64,000 bases of DNA from Neobacillus niacini (GTDB lineage: Bacteria; Bacillota; Bacilli; Bacillales; Cytobacillaceae): the NCBI RefSeq assembly GCF_019749295.1, contig NZ_JACWFG010000007.1, forward strand, positions 16,365 through 80,364, read 5' to 3'. The notes under the pieces were generated by a model. It worked only from the letters and a program-made list of their open reading frames with translations, was not told the DNA's origin and made no database searches. Position numbers and translations under genes: made by a program. Below, in pieces: positions 17,596 through 26,485 of the stretch (positions within the stretch are counted from its first letter, which is position 1; each line of letters starts with the position of its first letter).

Positions 17596-18762
17596 ATGAC
17601 GGAAGAAAATATAACTCGAATTGATTTGGATGGCAAAGAAATTATATTAATTGGTACCGCTCATGTTTCCAAACAAAGTGTTGAACAAGTTAAAGAGGTC
17701 ATAGACCGCGAACAGCCTGATTCTGTTTGTATTGAACTGGATGACCAACGCTACAAGTCGATTATGGAAGGCAGCAAATGGAGAGAAACGGATATCTTTA
17801 AGGTTATTAAAGAAAAGAAGGCCACACTCCTATTAATGAATCTTGCCATTTCGTCATTTCAAAACCGATTAGCGAAGCAATTTGATACCAAGCCGGGACA
17901 GGAAATGATTCAAGGTATTGAATCGGCAAAAGAAATAGGGGCTGAGCTTGTGTTAGCCGACCGTAATATCCAAATTACCTTTTCGCGTATTTGGAGCAAT
18001 GTTAGCTTTTGGGGAAAAGGACAGCTGCTAACTTCTATTTTCTATAGTATTTTCAATAAAGAGTCTATTTCTGAAGAAGAACTTGAGAAAATGAAAACAC
18101 AGGATACATTGAATGCCTCTCTTGCCGAAATTTCGGAAGCGTTCCCTCGGTTAAAGAAGCCTTTAATTGATGAGCGGGATCAATATTTAGCTCAAAAAAT
18201 TAAAGAAGCACCTGGGAAAAAGGTGGTAGCCGTCTTAGGGGCTGCGCACGTTCCAGGAATTACAAAAGAGATTCATAATGACCAGGATTTGCAAGCACTC
18301 ACACAAACAAAACCAAAATCCAAGACACCTCAAATCATAGGTTGGGCAATCCCTGCTCTGATTGTTGCTCTTATTGCGGTTACCTTTTTTCTCAACCCTA
18401 CCGCTGGTATGGATCAAGCAATAAGTTGGATACTATGGACCGGTACCACAGCGGCAATTGGTGCCGCTGCTGCGATGGGACACCCTCTGGCTATTGTGTC
18501 AGCCTTTTTGGCAGCACCGATTACCACGTTACATCCATTGTTGGCGGCAGGCTGGGTATCGGGGATTGTACAAGCTTATTTCAAACGCCCTAGTGTCGCC
18601 GATTTTGAAACATTATCAGAGGATGTGTTCTCGATAAAAGGCTTTTGGCGTAATAAATTTACAAGGGTCCTGCTGGTGATCATCCTTACCAACATTGGAG
18701 GTTCGTTCGGAACCTTTATCGGGGGAGCGGACGTAATCCGTACTTTCCTTAATAATTTGTAA
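17596..18762 (+). CDS. TraB/PrgY-like family protein
   Basis: A 388-residue protein. Residues 1-235 form the TraB domain with IGTAHVSKQS (His23), CIELDDQRY, and a second GAAHVPGI motif. The C-terminal 140 residues contain about four membrane segments, two of them Ala/Gly-rich. Homologues include the enterococcal PrgY pheromone-shutdown protein and archaeal TraB proteins, proposed to be membrane metalloproteases, though the activity is not established. ATG 17596 has AAGGAAG upstream. A terminator follows. Confidence 0.83.
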   Translation: MTEENITRIDLDGKEIILIGTAHVSKQSVEQVKEVIDREQPDSVCIELDDQRYKSIMEGSKWRETDIFKVIKEKKATLLLMNLAISSFQNRLAKQFDTKPGQEMIQGIESAKEIGAELVLADRNIQITFSRIWSNVSFWGKGQLLTSIFYSIFNKESISEEELEKMKTQDTLNASLAEISEAFPRLKKPLIDERDQYLAQKIKEAPGKKVVAVLGAAHVPGITKEIHNDQDLQALTQTKPKSKTPQIIGWAIPALIVALIAVTFFLNPTAGMDQAISWILWTGTTAAIGAAAAMGHPLAIVSAFLAAPITTLHPLLAAGWVSGIVQAYFKRPSVADFETLSEDVFSIKGFWRNKFTRVLLVIILTNIGGSFGTFIGGADVIRTFLNNL

Positions 18763-18798
18763 AAGCGGTACCTTCCAGAAGGAAGGTGCCGTTTTTCG
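18761..18798 (+). terminator. Rho-independent terminator
   Basis: Stem GCGGTACCTTCC / GGAAGGTGCCG(T) with an AGAA loop and a TTTTT tail starts at the TraB-family stop codon. Confidence 0.85.
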
Positions 18799-18894
18799 TA
18801 CAGTTGTAAAATGTTGTCGAACGTTTACTAGGTAATGGAGCAGTATGCTGAAGTAGAATAGAAGTAATAGACTAGTAGAAGGGGTTGGAAATGG

Positions 18895-19518
18895 TTGAAT
18901 ATTTATCTCATCCGTCATGGTGAAGCAGAGCACAATGTGGATAAAACAGTGATGGCGCACACTCATGACTCACAGCATAGTTTAACAAAGCTAGGGCATA
19001 AACAAGCACAGATAACGGCTGAATTTTTCAAAACAATTGTTTCGCCAAAGACCATTTTATATAGTTCTCCCTATCTGCGAACCATGCAAACAGCTCAAGC
19101 GATTCATTCCGAACTGCCAGAAGGTGTTCCATTTTTTGAGAATCCATTAATAAGAGAGTGGGAGCTCGGGAATCTTTATGACTTTGCTGATCGCACACCT
19201 GAAAAGAAAAAGGAATTCAAGGCAGCAGGTCAATTTTACTTTCGCTTTCAGAACGGGGAATCCTTAGCAGATGTGTATTTAAGAGCAACAATGTTCATGA
19301 ATACCGTGGTTGAGCGTGTGAAACAGCAGCAGCGATATGATAATGTTGTTATTGTAACGCATGCAGCGTTTATTCATATGCTGCTGACCTTTCTGATGAA
19401 TTGGCCAATCGAGGATTTAAAAAATTTCAAACCAGTTGAAAATGCCTCCGTTATTAAAATAAATGAAGTGGATGGAGACTATCAGTACGAGAAGATCTTT
19501 GTTCCAATCGTCAATTAA
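18895..19518 (+). CDS. Histidine phosphatase (phosphoglycerate mutase-like)
   Basis: A 207-residue protein of the histidine phosphatase superfamily. The catalytic LIRHGEAEHN (His at residue 8) opens the protein, SSPYLRTMQTA supplies the second phosphate-binding Arg, and VIVTHAAFIHM supplies the second His. The start is TTG 18895; a nearby ATG lies in another frame. AAGGGG is upstream. Substrates in this family vary widely. A poly-T terminator follows. Confidence 0.85.
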   Translation: MNIYLIRHGEAEHNVDKTVMAHTHDSQHSLTKLGHKQAQITAEFFKTIVSPKTILYSSPYLRTMQTAQAIHSELPEGVPFFENPLIREWELGNLYDFADRTPEKKKEFKAAGQFYFRFQNGESLADVYLRATMFMNTVVERVKQQQRYDNVVIVTHAAFIHMLLTFLMNWPIEDLKNFKPVENASVIKINEVDGDYQYEKIFVPIVN

Positions 19519-19533
19519 GACTCCATAAATCAG

Positions 19534-19580
19534 GAGCCCTCAATTATCTAATTGGGGGTCTTTTTTTTTTTTTTTTTTTG
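19534..19580 (+). terminator. Rho-independent terminator with a 19-T tail
   Basis: A stem around AGCCCTCAATTA / TAATTGGGGGTC is followed by 19 consecutive T (19561-19579), an exceptionally long U-tract. It ends the histidine phosphatase transcript. Confidence 0.8.
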
Positions 19581-19644
19581 TGTAGAATAATATTCTTTTT
19601 TTTCTAATATAGGAAAATAAAAATTTTATTACTTATAAACCTAG

Positions 19645-19658
19645 TGAAAACGATTGCA
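19645..19658 (+). promoter_or_regulatory. CcpA cre site
   Basis: TGAAAACGATTGCA matches the cre consensus TGNAANCGNWWNCA at every fixed position. It lies 23 bases upstream of a candidate -35 at 19681, so it could activate (as at ackA) or repress the transporter-carbamoylase-amidohydrolase operon. Confidence 0.6.
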
Positions 19659-19680
19659 AGAAAGTTTTTAATAATTTAAA

Positions 19681-19709
19681 TTGACTGAAAAGTATAATTA
19701 TATTATTAT
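19681..19709 (+). promoter_or_regulatory. Candidate sigma-A promoter
   Basis: TTGACT (19681-19686), a 17-base spacer and TATTAT (19704-19709) lie 70 bases before the transporter gene. Confidence 0.5.
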
Positions 19710-19778
19710 TCTAATAATAACTAAAATCTTTCGTAAGACGAAGGATTAGTAAATTCATCCAAGAAGGAAGGGACTCTT

Positions 19779-20981
19779 ATGTCACAGATGTTAGCTTTAG
19801 TCATTCTTATGGCCATTTTATTTATCGGGGATTTAGTTGCAGTACGTACCAAGGCATGGGTACCTTCTATATTCGTTTGCGCGGTCTTGTTCCTTTTAGG
19901 TTATTGGACATTCTTCCCACAGGACATCGTTGCACTTGCAGGTGTACCACCGGTTGTTGCTACGATGATGATGTACTTATTGATTACGAATATGGGAACT
20001 TTATTATCGCTTCAGGAATTGAAAAATCAATGGAAAACAATCGTAATTGCGCTTTCAGGTATTTTAGGAATTATTGCAATATTATTTGGAATTGGAACAT
20101 TACTATTCGGTTATCAGACAGTGGTTGTGGCTATACCTCCTTTGGTTGGCGGTGTCGTATCAGCCCTGATTATGTCAGAAGGAGCTAAGGAAGCAGGACT
20201 TGCCACTTTATCTGTTTTTGCCATCGTTATTTATGTCATGCAAGGATTTGCTGGATATCCAATCACTTCGATTGTTTTGAAAAAAGAAGGAAAGAGATTG
20301 CTTCAGCAATATCGCAGTGGAAAACTTTCGGCAGAGGCACAAGGAGCAGCGGCAGCCGAAGTGGCAGCTACAGCGGCTGCTAAACCTGAGTTGAAACTTT
20401 TTAAGAATATGCCAGAAAAGTATAATACTGACTTTTTTAAGTTTCTAAGGCTTTCATTGGTCGCTTATCTAGCTTACCTAACTTCAACTCTATTAGCACC
20501 AGTGGTCGCGGTCAGCCCGTTTGTTCTCTGCTTACTATTCGGGGTGATCGCAACAAGTGTTGGATTCCTTGAGAAGCAAGTATTACAAAAAGCAAATGGT
20601 TTCGGATTCGCACTCATGGCATTAATGCTCTTTATTTTTGACGGTTTAAAACAAGCGACTCCAGGCATGATGCTTGAGATTATTTATCCGCTTGTCGGCA
20701 CAATTATATTAGCTGTTATCGGAATGTATATCTTCTCCTTCATTGCAGGAAAGATCTTAAAAGTGAGTAAAGAAATGGCGTTCGCTGTTTCACTAACGGC
20801 TTTATATGGATTTCCAGCCGATTACATTATTACTAACGAAGTAATTAAATCATTAACAGAAGATGAAAAAGAAAGAGAGATACTGACTAGCCATATGCTG
20901 CCGCCAATGCTGGTTGGAGGCTTCATAACAGTAACCATGGTGTCAGTCGTACTAGCAGGTATTTTTGTAGGATTCCTGTAA
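19779..20981 (+). CDS. Uncharacterised membrane transporter, operon with two amidohydrolases
   Basis: A 400-residue integral membrane protein with ten to eleven hydrophobic segments and an Ala-rich cytoplasmic loop near residues 175-205. Motifs such as PPLVGGVVSALIMSEGAKEAG and TALYGFPADYIITNEV repeat the pattern of two related halves, seen in ion-coupled carriers. I cannot assign it to a named family. ATG 19779 has AAGGAAGG upstream. The carbamoylase gene begins 16 bases after its stop, so it probably imports the N-acyl or N-carbamoyl compound that the two downstream enzymes hydrolyse. Confidence 0.65.
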   Translation: MSQMLALVILMAILFIGDLVAVRTKAWVPSIFVCAVLFLLGYWTFFPQDIVALAGVPPVVATMMMYLLITNMGTLLSLQELKNQWKTIVIALSGILGIIAILFGIGTLLFGYQTVVVAIPPLVGGVVSALIMSEGAKEAGLATLSVFAIVIYVMQGFAGYPITSIVLKKEGKRLLQQYRSGKLSAEAQGAAAAEVAATAAAKPELKLFKNMPEKYNTDFFKFLRLSLVAYLAYLTSTLLAPVVAVSPFVLCLLFGVIATSVGFLEKQVLQKANGFGFALMALMLFIFDGLKQATPGMMLEIIYPLVGTIILAVIGMYIFSFIAGKILKVSKEMAFAVSLTALYGFPADYIITNEVIKSLTEDEKEREILTSHMLPPMLVGGFITVTMVSVVLAGIFVGFL

Positions 20982-20997
20982 GAGAGGATTGAAGGAA

Positions 20998-22251
20998 ATG
21001 GAAGCAAGAGTAGAAACAAATTTTAAAGTGGTGCAGGCACGAGTCGAAAGTCATATTGACACATTGAGTACCTTTACTGCTACACCGGGTCAGGGTACTA
21101 CCCGTCTTACTTATAGTTCTGAGGATTTACAGGCCCGTCAGTATATAAAAGAGAAAATGAAGGAATACGGTCTGACTGTTCGTGAAGATGGGTTAGGTAA
21201 TATTTTTGGAAAGCTTGAAGGAACGATGAAAGATGCACCAAGCGTTCTGATCGGTTCTCACTTCGATTCTGTGCCGAATGGCGGTTCCTATGATGGACCT
21301 GCAGGAGTGGTGGCAGGTCTTGAGGTAGCGGCGCTTTTCGCTGAGAACCAATTACAGCCAAAATATCCGTTAGAAGTAATCGCGTTAGTAGAAGAAGAAG
21401 GTGCGCGTTTTGGCGGAGGGTTAATGGGATCCCGCGGAATTGTTGGATTATTAAATGAGGAAGATTTTAATAGTTTAAAAGATAAAGATGGTATTTTCGC
21501 AGTAGACGCGATGAAGAAAATTGGTCTTGATCCTGCCCTTCCTAAAAAGAGGGACCCAAAGACGATGAAGGCATACCTTGAATTGCATATTGAACAAGGT
21601 CCAATCCTTGAAGAAAAGGATATTCCAATTGGGGTGGTTGAGGCTATAGTTGGCTTAACTCAATTAGAAGTAACCGTCAAGGGGCAGGCTGGCCATGCAG
21701 GGACAACGCCGATGAACCGCAGGGCGGACGCATTAGTCACCGCTGCTCAGATGATTGCACAATTCCCTGGGCTTGCTGAATCGGAAGGCAATGGTACAGT
21801 TGTCACGACTGGAAGATTGAATGTTTTTCCGAATGGAGCAAATGTCATTCCTGATAAAACGGTGTTTACGGTGGATATCCGTTCAGGCAAGGAAGAAAAC
21901 GTTTTGAATGTAATACAAAATGTGAAAGAATTAGCTCATTTCTATAGTGGTAAAGGGATTGAAGTGAGTGTTGAGCAGCTTCTATATATACAGCCAAAAG
22001 AAATGAATAAGGATATTGTCTCTCTGCTAAAGAAAAAAACAAGTGAGCTAAATATCCCTAAGTGCTCAATTAACAGCGGTGCAGGTCATGACGCGATGGT
22101 TTTCTCTGATTTTACCGATGTAGGAATGCTCTTTATTCCGAGTAAAAATGGGTTAAGTCATTGTCCGGAGGAATGGTCCGATTCACGTCATATAACAAAT
22201 GCTGTTCAGGTACTTTATGAGGCAGCTAAAAAGTTAACGGAGGCGGAATAG
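20998..22251 (+). CDS. Zn-dependent hydantoinase/carbamoylase family amidase (AllC-like)
   Basis: A 417-residue M20-family enzyme; ATG 20998 has AGAGAGG nine bases before it. The motifs of the AllC/HyuC branch are clear: GSHFDSVPNGGSYDGPAGVVAG (His and bridging Asp), VEEEGARFGGGLMGSRG (catalytic Glu), LHIEQGP and NSGAGHDAM. Family members hydrolyse N-carbamoyl-L-amino acids, allantoate, ureidoglycine or beta-ureidopropionate. No allantoin genes are adjacent, so an N-carbamoyl amino acid is the simplest guess. The next gene starts 2 bases after the stop. Confidence 0.85.
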   Translation: MEARVETNFKVVQARVESHIDTLSTFTATPGQGTTRLTYSSEDLQARQYIKEKMKEYGLTVREDGLGNIFGKLEGTMKDAPSVLIGSHFDSVPNGGSYDGPAGVVAGLEVAALFAENQLQPKYPLEVIALVEEEGARFGGGLMGSRGIVGLLNEEDFNSLKDKDGIFAVDAMKKIGLDPALPKKRDPKTMKAYLELHIEQGPILEEKDIPIGVVEAIVGLTQLEVTVKGQAGHAGTTPMNRRADALVTAAQMIAQFPGLAESEGNGTVVTTGRLNVFPNGANVIPDKTVFTVDIRSGKEENVLNVIQNVKELAHFYSGKGIEVSVEQLLYIQPKEMNKDIVSLLKKKTSELNIPKCSINSGAGHDAMVFSDFTDVGMLFIPSKNGLSHCPEEWSDSRHITNAVQVLYEAAKKLTEAE

Positions 22252-22253
22252 GT

Positions 22254-23429
22254 ATGATTCATGCAAAAATAAAAGAGGCCATTCAAACATATAGTGAAGA
22301 ACTAACACAATTACGAAGAAAGCTTCACTCTGAACCCGAAGTGTCCTGGGAGGAATTCAAAACAACTCAATTTGTCTGCGATTATCTTGATCAATTAAGA
22401 ATCTCTTATCGAAAAACGGAACCAACGGGTGTGATTGCGGAAATTCGTGGGGGGAAGCCTGGTAAAACGGTTGCCTTGAGAGGTGACATGGATGCATTGC
22501 AGGTAGAGGAACTCAATAGAGATTTGGAATATGCCTCCAAAGAGGATGGGAAAATGCATGCTTGCGGGCACGATGCACACACTGCCATGTTATTGATTGC
22601 GGCTAAAGCGCTCAATGAAATAAAGGATGAGCTGCCGGGTATTGTACGACTATTGTTCCAGCCGGCAGAAGAAGTAGCAGAGGGAGCAAAAGCGTTGGTA
22701 GCACAAGGTGCAATGGAAGGTGTGGATAACGTCTTTGGAATCCACATTTGGTCACAAATGCCAACGCACAAAGTATCGTGCACCCCTGGACCATCCTTTG
22801 CTTCAGCCGATTTATTTAAAGTTACGTTCAAAGGCAGAGGCGGACATGGAGCCATGCCTCATGCATGTATTGATGCTGCGATTGTAGCCTCATCCTTCGT
22901 CATGAATGTACAAACAGTTGTATCTAGAACCATTGATGCTCAGCATCCGGCTGTTCTAACGATTGGAAAAATGGTTGTCGGTACAAGGTTCAATGTAATA
23001 GCTGAAAATGCAGTAATAGAAGGAACCGTCCGCTGTTTCCACCCTGAAACGAGAGATCATATCGAAACCCAGCTCCAGCATTACGCTGACCAGGTTGCAG
23101 CGATGTATGGTGCAACCGCAAAAGTAGAATATATTCACGGAACCAAAGCGGTACTTAACGATGAATACAGTGCAAACTTAGTTCAAAAAGTTGCCGCAGA
23201 AGCATTTGGGGATGATGTGGTTTATAACGAAAAGCCAACCATGGGCGGCGAAGACTTCAGTGAATATCTCGGCCATGCACCAGGAAGCTTTGCTTTAGTT
23301 GGCAGTGGAAACCGGGAAAAAGACACAGAATGGGCTCATCACCACGGCAAATTCAACATCGACGAAGACGCCCTCACAACAGGCGCAGAACTCTATGCCC
23401 AATATGCATGGGCATACCTAAATGAATAA
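22254..23429 (+). CDS. M20 family amidohydrolase (N-acyl-L-amino acid/hippurate type)
   Basis: A 391-residue M20D peptidase/aminoacylase. The metal sites are RGDMDALQ, ACGHDAHTAML, and the FQPAEEVAEGAKALV catalytic Glu pair; the C-terminal GGEDFSEYL supplies the last ligands. Homologues are YhaA/AmhX/hippurate hydrolase-like enzymes that remove N-acyl groups from amino acids. ATG 22254 lies 2 bases after the carbamoylase stop. Two different amide hydrolases in one operon suggest a compound with two amide-type bonds, or a generalist amino acid scavenging system. Confidence 0.87.
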   Translation: MIHAKIKEAIQTYSEELTQLRRKLHSEPEVSWEEFKTTQFVCDYLDQLRISYRKTEPTGVIAEIRGGKPGKTVALRGDMDALQVEELNRDLEYASKEDGKMHACGHDAHTAMLLIAAKALNEIKDELPGIVRLLFQPAEEVAEGAKALVAQGAMEGVDNVFGIHIWSQMPTHKVSCTPGPSFASADLFKVTFKGRGGHGAMPHACIDAAIVASSFVMNVQTVVSRTIDAQHPAVLTIGKMVVGTRFNVIAENAVIEGTVRCFHPETRDHIETQLQHYADQVAAMYGATAKVEYIHGTKAVLNDEYSANLVQKVAAEAFGDDVVYNEKPTMGGEDFSEYLGHAPGSFALVGSGNREKDTEWAHHHGKFNIDEDALTTGAELYAQYAWAYLNE

Positions 23430-23433
23430 TAAA

Positions 23434-23502
23434 ACAGCGGTGCCTGTCACCTAGGGTGACAGGCACCGTTCGTGGACACTGTCCACCTCAGGCGGACAGT
23501 CG
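23434..23502. repeat. Dispersed palindromic repeat, copy A
   Basis: A perfect 13-bp inverted repeat GGTGCCTGTCACC / GGTGACAGGCACC (23439-23451 with 23455-23467) is followed by the palindrome GTGGACACTGTCCAC (23472-23486) and GGCGGACAGT. Related copies occur at 58624 and 60205. It lies directly after the amidohydrolase stop and may also act as a transcript end. Confidence 0.8.
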
Positions 23503-23529
23503 CTAAATATATGGGTAAAGGTTACAAAT

Positions 23530-23564
23530 AAAAATGGATACTGCCGTTGGCGGTATCCATTTTA
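23530..23564. terminator. Bidirectional rho-independent terminator
   Basis: A 15-bp near-perfect stem (23531-23545 with 23549-23563; core GGATACTGCC / GGCGGTATCC) with A- and T-runs at its ends serves the minus-strand YesL-like gene and probably the plus-strand operon. Confidence 0.8.
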
Positions 23565-23572
23565 TGCTGCCT

Positions 23573-24166
23573 TTACTGTTGCGTTGTTTGTTGTCGTTGG
23601 ATCTTTTGGAATACGAGGTTACATAAATGGTAGTTACAATAAGCGTAAACACAGAAAATAAACATGAAGGTTATCTTCCAGGTGAATAGGATTAATATCG
23701 TTAGGACTAGTAAGACGATAAGAGACAGTGTAACGAGTATATATCTGAACGAAAAGAAAAGGGAGTTCTTGATTGCAGTCGTCCAATTAACGTTGTAATT
23801 TGCAATGGCTGGAAAGATAAAAATGGTGATGAACAGCATTACTAAACCAATTAAAGTTAAAACAGGTAAGAGTACATATTGGAATGAAGCAAAGTTTTTC
23901 AATAACATAAAATTAAGGAAAAATAGTCCAGTGAAAACAATCCAGATAATTCCTAAGACAAAACTCTGTTTAAAGTTTTCTTTGAAGTATTGGAAAAAGG
24001 CACGAAAAACACTATAGTCTTTATGTAATACCCACTGACGGATTACGCAGAACATTGCCACAGTCGCGGGGAAAATTGTAATGACCGGCAGGCAAAACAA
24101 AAGCCAAAGGAGATTTAATTGGAAAAAGGCAGTTACAAATTCAAGTATTCTGAATAATTGTTTCAT
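23573..24166 (-). CDS. DUF624 (YesL-like) membrane protein
   Basis: A 197-residue protein with five strongly hydrophobic segments (about 15-40, 68-92, 98-120, 140-160, 162-185). The N-terminal LNLLWLLFCLPVITIFPATVAMF stretch is the signature of DUF624/YesL proteins. These are typically encoded beside carbohydrate-uptake and glycoside hydrolase genes, as in the B. subtilis rhamnogalacturonan locus; their function is not known. Here it flanks the arabinan island. ATG 24166 has no strong ribosome binding site beyond a GGGGAG. Confidence 0.8.
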   Translation of the reverse strand: MKQLFRILEFVTAFFQLNLLWLLFCLPVITIFPATVAMFCVIRQWVLHKDYSVFRAFFQYFKENFKQSFVLGIIWIVFTGLFFLNFMLLKNFASFQYVLLPVLTLIGLVMLFITIFIFPAIANYNVNWTTAIKNSLFFSFRYILVTLSLIVLLVLTILILFTWKITFMFIFCVYAYCNYHLCNLVFQKIQRQQTTQQ

Positions 24167-24274
24167 GTTAGCTCCCCATATTTCATATTTTCTAGTAGTA
24201 CTACTAAAATACCATACAACTTTTTAAAAAAGAAGTACAAGTATATGGGTGAAATTGTTTGTAAGGAGGACAGA

Positions 24275-24982
24275 ATGGCAATTAAAGCAGTTTTTTTTGA
24301 CTTAGATGATACATTACATGACCATTTATATCCTTTTTCAAAGGCGTTTAAAGACTCATTTCCTAATCTTTATGAACAAGTGGATGTTGTGTCATTGTAT
24401 AAAAAATTTAGGGACTTTAGCGATTTGTTATGGAAGAAATATAGTTATCAAGAGTTGACGTTAGAAGAACTCCGAATAGCTAGAATTGTAATGGCATCAG
24501 AATATTTTCAAACAGGCATTACGAATGAACAAGCAAGTAAATTTCAAGCCCAATATGCGTTGAATTTGGAAAACCTTCAGTTATTTGCTGAGGTTCCAGA
24601 ACTAATAGATAGTATGAAAGCTAAGGGAAAACTAGTTGGTATCATTACAAATGGGCCAGTACAACATCAGTTTAATAAAATAAACTCACTTGGCCTGACA
24701 AGTTACGTATCTAGAGAACACATCTTCATTTCTGATGAAGTGGGAGTGGCAAAACCAAACAAACAAATCTTTCATCATGCAGCACAAAAAGTCAATATAA
24801 TTCCAAGTGAGATCGTGTATATTGGGGACTCCTGGCCCAACGATGTAGTGGCACCGATGGAAGCAGGATGGAAGGCGATTTGGTATAACCACCGAAAAAG
24901 GCTGCCAGGTACCGACCATAAACCCCTAGCAGTAATTGATCATCTTCTATCTATTATCGATATTATAGATAAAGACATTTAA
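24275..24982 (+). CDS. HAD-superfamily phosphatase (YjjG-like)
   Basis: A 235-residue protein. ATG 24275 is chosen for AAGGAGG seven bases upstream. The nucleophile motif FFDLDDTLHD (Asp9), the second motif VGIITNGP, the conserved Lys in VAKPNKQIF and the acidic GDSWPNDVVAPMEAGW motif are all present, with a helical C1-type cap at about residues 15-100. The family dephosphorylates nucleotides or sugar phosphates; the substrate is unknown. It is upstream of the GH27 gene. Confidence 0.83.
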   Translation: MAIKAVFFDLDDTLHDHLYPFSKAFKDSFPNLYEQVDVVSLYKKFRDFSDLLWKKYSYQELTLEELRIARIVMASEYFQTGITNEQASKFQAQYALNLENLQLFAEVPELIDSMKAKGKLVGIITNGPVQHQFNKINSLGLTSYVSREHIFISDEVGVAKPNKQIFHHAAQKVNIIPSEIVYIGDSWPNDVVAPMEAGWKAIWYNHRKRLPGTDHKPLAVIDHLLSIIDIIDKDI

Positions 24983-25030
24983 TATCATTCATACTAGTAA
25001 ACAAATTATTTGAACATTTAGAAAATGTTG

Positions 25031-25059
25031 TTGTTAACACTGTGCTTAATCCGTATTAT
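25031..25059 (+). promoter_or_regulatory. Candidate promoter for the GH27 gene
   Basis: TTGTTA (25031-25036), 17-base spacer, TATTAT (25054-25059), located 43 bases before the start codon. Confidence 0.4.
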
Positions 25060-25101
25060 TAGGACATAGAGTTAAATAATTTGAAGGGTGGAATAACAAA
25101 T

Positions 25102-26382
25102 ATGAAACACCACACTTTTGCTAAAACCCCGCCAATGGGCTGGAATAGTTGGGATTGCTATGGAGCAACTGTCACGGAAGACGAAGTTAAAGGCAATGCT
25201 GACTATATTGCTGAGCATCTTAAGCCTTTTGGCTGGGAATACGTTGTTGTTGATATCCAATGGTACGAAGCAGGAGCTGTTTCCTCAGCGTATCGTCCCT
25301 TTGTACCCCTGGAGATGGATGAATATTCAAGGTTAATACCAGCCGTAAATCGCTTTCCATCAGCAGCAAATGGAAAAGGATTTAAACCCTTAGCGGATTA
25401 TGTACATAACCTTGGGTTAAAGTTTGGTATCCACATCATGCGCGGAATCCCGCGGCAGGCTGTTCATAACAATACCCCTTTATTGGGAACGAATATAAGG
25501 GCTAGAGATATTGCACATCCAAATTCTATTTGCCCTTGGAATACCGATATGTATGGAATTGATCCCGAAAAAGAAGGCGCGCAGGAGTACTACAATTCCC
25601 TGTTTCAACTGTATGCGGAATGGGGTGTTGACTTTGTCAAAGTCGATGACATTGCGGCATCAAGGCTTTATTATTTTCATAAAGCTGAAATTGAGCTTAT
25701 TCGAAACGCAATGGACCGGTGCGGAAGAAATATGGTGCTGAGTCTGTCTCCAGGTCCTGCCCCCTTGGAATACAGTGAAGATTTAAAGGAAAATGCCAAT
25801 ATGTGGAGAATGACTGACGATTTTTGGGACCATTGGAGTCTTTTATATGGCATGTTTGAAAGATGTGAGAAGTGGTACGAACATGTTGGACCTGGGCATT
25901 GGCCAGATTGTGATATGCTGCCACTAGGCCATATCGGTCTTCGCTCTGTTGATGGAGGCGGTGGGGACCGGTGGACTAGATTTACGAAAGATGAGCAGGT
26001 TACGATGATGACGTTGTGGGCGATATTCCGATCTCCGCTTATGTTTGGCGGTGAACTCCGTGATAATGATGAATGGACGTTATCTTTGCTAACGAATAAA
26101 GAGGTACTTGAGGTAAATCAAACTAGTCACAGTAATCGCCTGATTGAACGAAATGGGGATAAAATTGTTTGGGCTGCAACGAATGACAAAGGTCAAACTT
26201 ATATTGCTCTTTTCAATGCTGGAGAGGAAAAGGCTGATATAAAAGTAACGCTTGATCAGCTGGGGCTATCAAAAGGGCTTCAAGCTAGAGATTTGTGGAA
26301 ACATGAAGAAATGGGTTTGGTAACAGACGGAATTCAACAAACGTTAGCCCCTCACTCTTCGATTTTGCTAAAGTTGTATTGA
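25102..26382 (+). CDS. GH27 glycoside hydrolase, probable beta-L-arabinopyranosidase
   Basis: A 426-residue GH27 (melibiase-fold) enzyme with no signal peptide, hence intracellular. The start motif PPMGWNSWDCYG, nucleophile FVKVDD (Asp182) and acid/base Asp240 in MWRMTDD are clear; a C-terminal all-beta domain ends the chain. In alpha-galactosidases the strand after the first motif ends in a DD pair that binds galactose O4 and O6; here it reads VVVDIQWYE, with Ile52 replacing the second Asp. Loss of that Asp favours a pentose, as described for GH27 beta-L-arabinopyranosidases such as Geobacillus Abp. The arabinan setting agrees. Alpha-galactosidase activity remains possible. Confidence 0.75.
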   Translation: MKHHTFAKTPPMGWNSWDCYGATVTEDEVKGNADYIAEHLKPFGWEYVVVDIQWYEAGAVSSAYRPFVPLEMDEYSRLIPAVNRFPSAANGKGFKPLADYVHNLGLKFGIHIMRGIPRQAVHNNTPLLGTNIRARDIAHPNSICPWNTDMYGIDPEKEGAQEYYNSLFQLYAEWGVDFVKVDDIAASRLYYFHKAEIELIRNAMDRCGRNMVLSLSPGPAPLEYSEDLKENANMWRMTDDFWDHWSLLYGMFERCEKWYEHVGPGHWPDCDMLPLGHIGLRSVDGGGGDRWTRFTKDEQVTMMTLWAIFRSPLMFGGELRDNDEWTLSLLTNKEVLEVNQTSHSNRLIERNGDKIVWAATNDKGQTYIALFNAGEEKADIKVTLDQLGLSKGLQARDLWKHEEMGLVTDGIQQTLAPHSSILLKLY

Positions 26383-26388
26383 TGGGAA

Positions 26389-26423
26389 CAAAAAAACACA
26401 CCATTTGAGTGTGTTTTTTTGTC
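26389..26423. terminator. Bidirectional rho-independent terminator
   Basis: Stem AAAAAACACAC / GTGTGTTTTTTT around a CATTTGA-type loop lies between the convergent GH27 and araR genes. Confidence 0.85.
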
Positions 26424-26485
26424 GATATAGAAGCTTACTCTATTAGTGAAATTCATAACAAAATCAGAAAGTCTTATCACTATTA

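Noticed and set aside
24158..24274. N-terminal extension of the HAD phosphatase
   Set aside because: No motif; AAGGAGG sits right before the internal ATG 24275, where the HAD motif begins.
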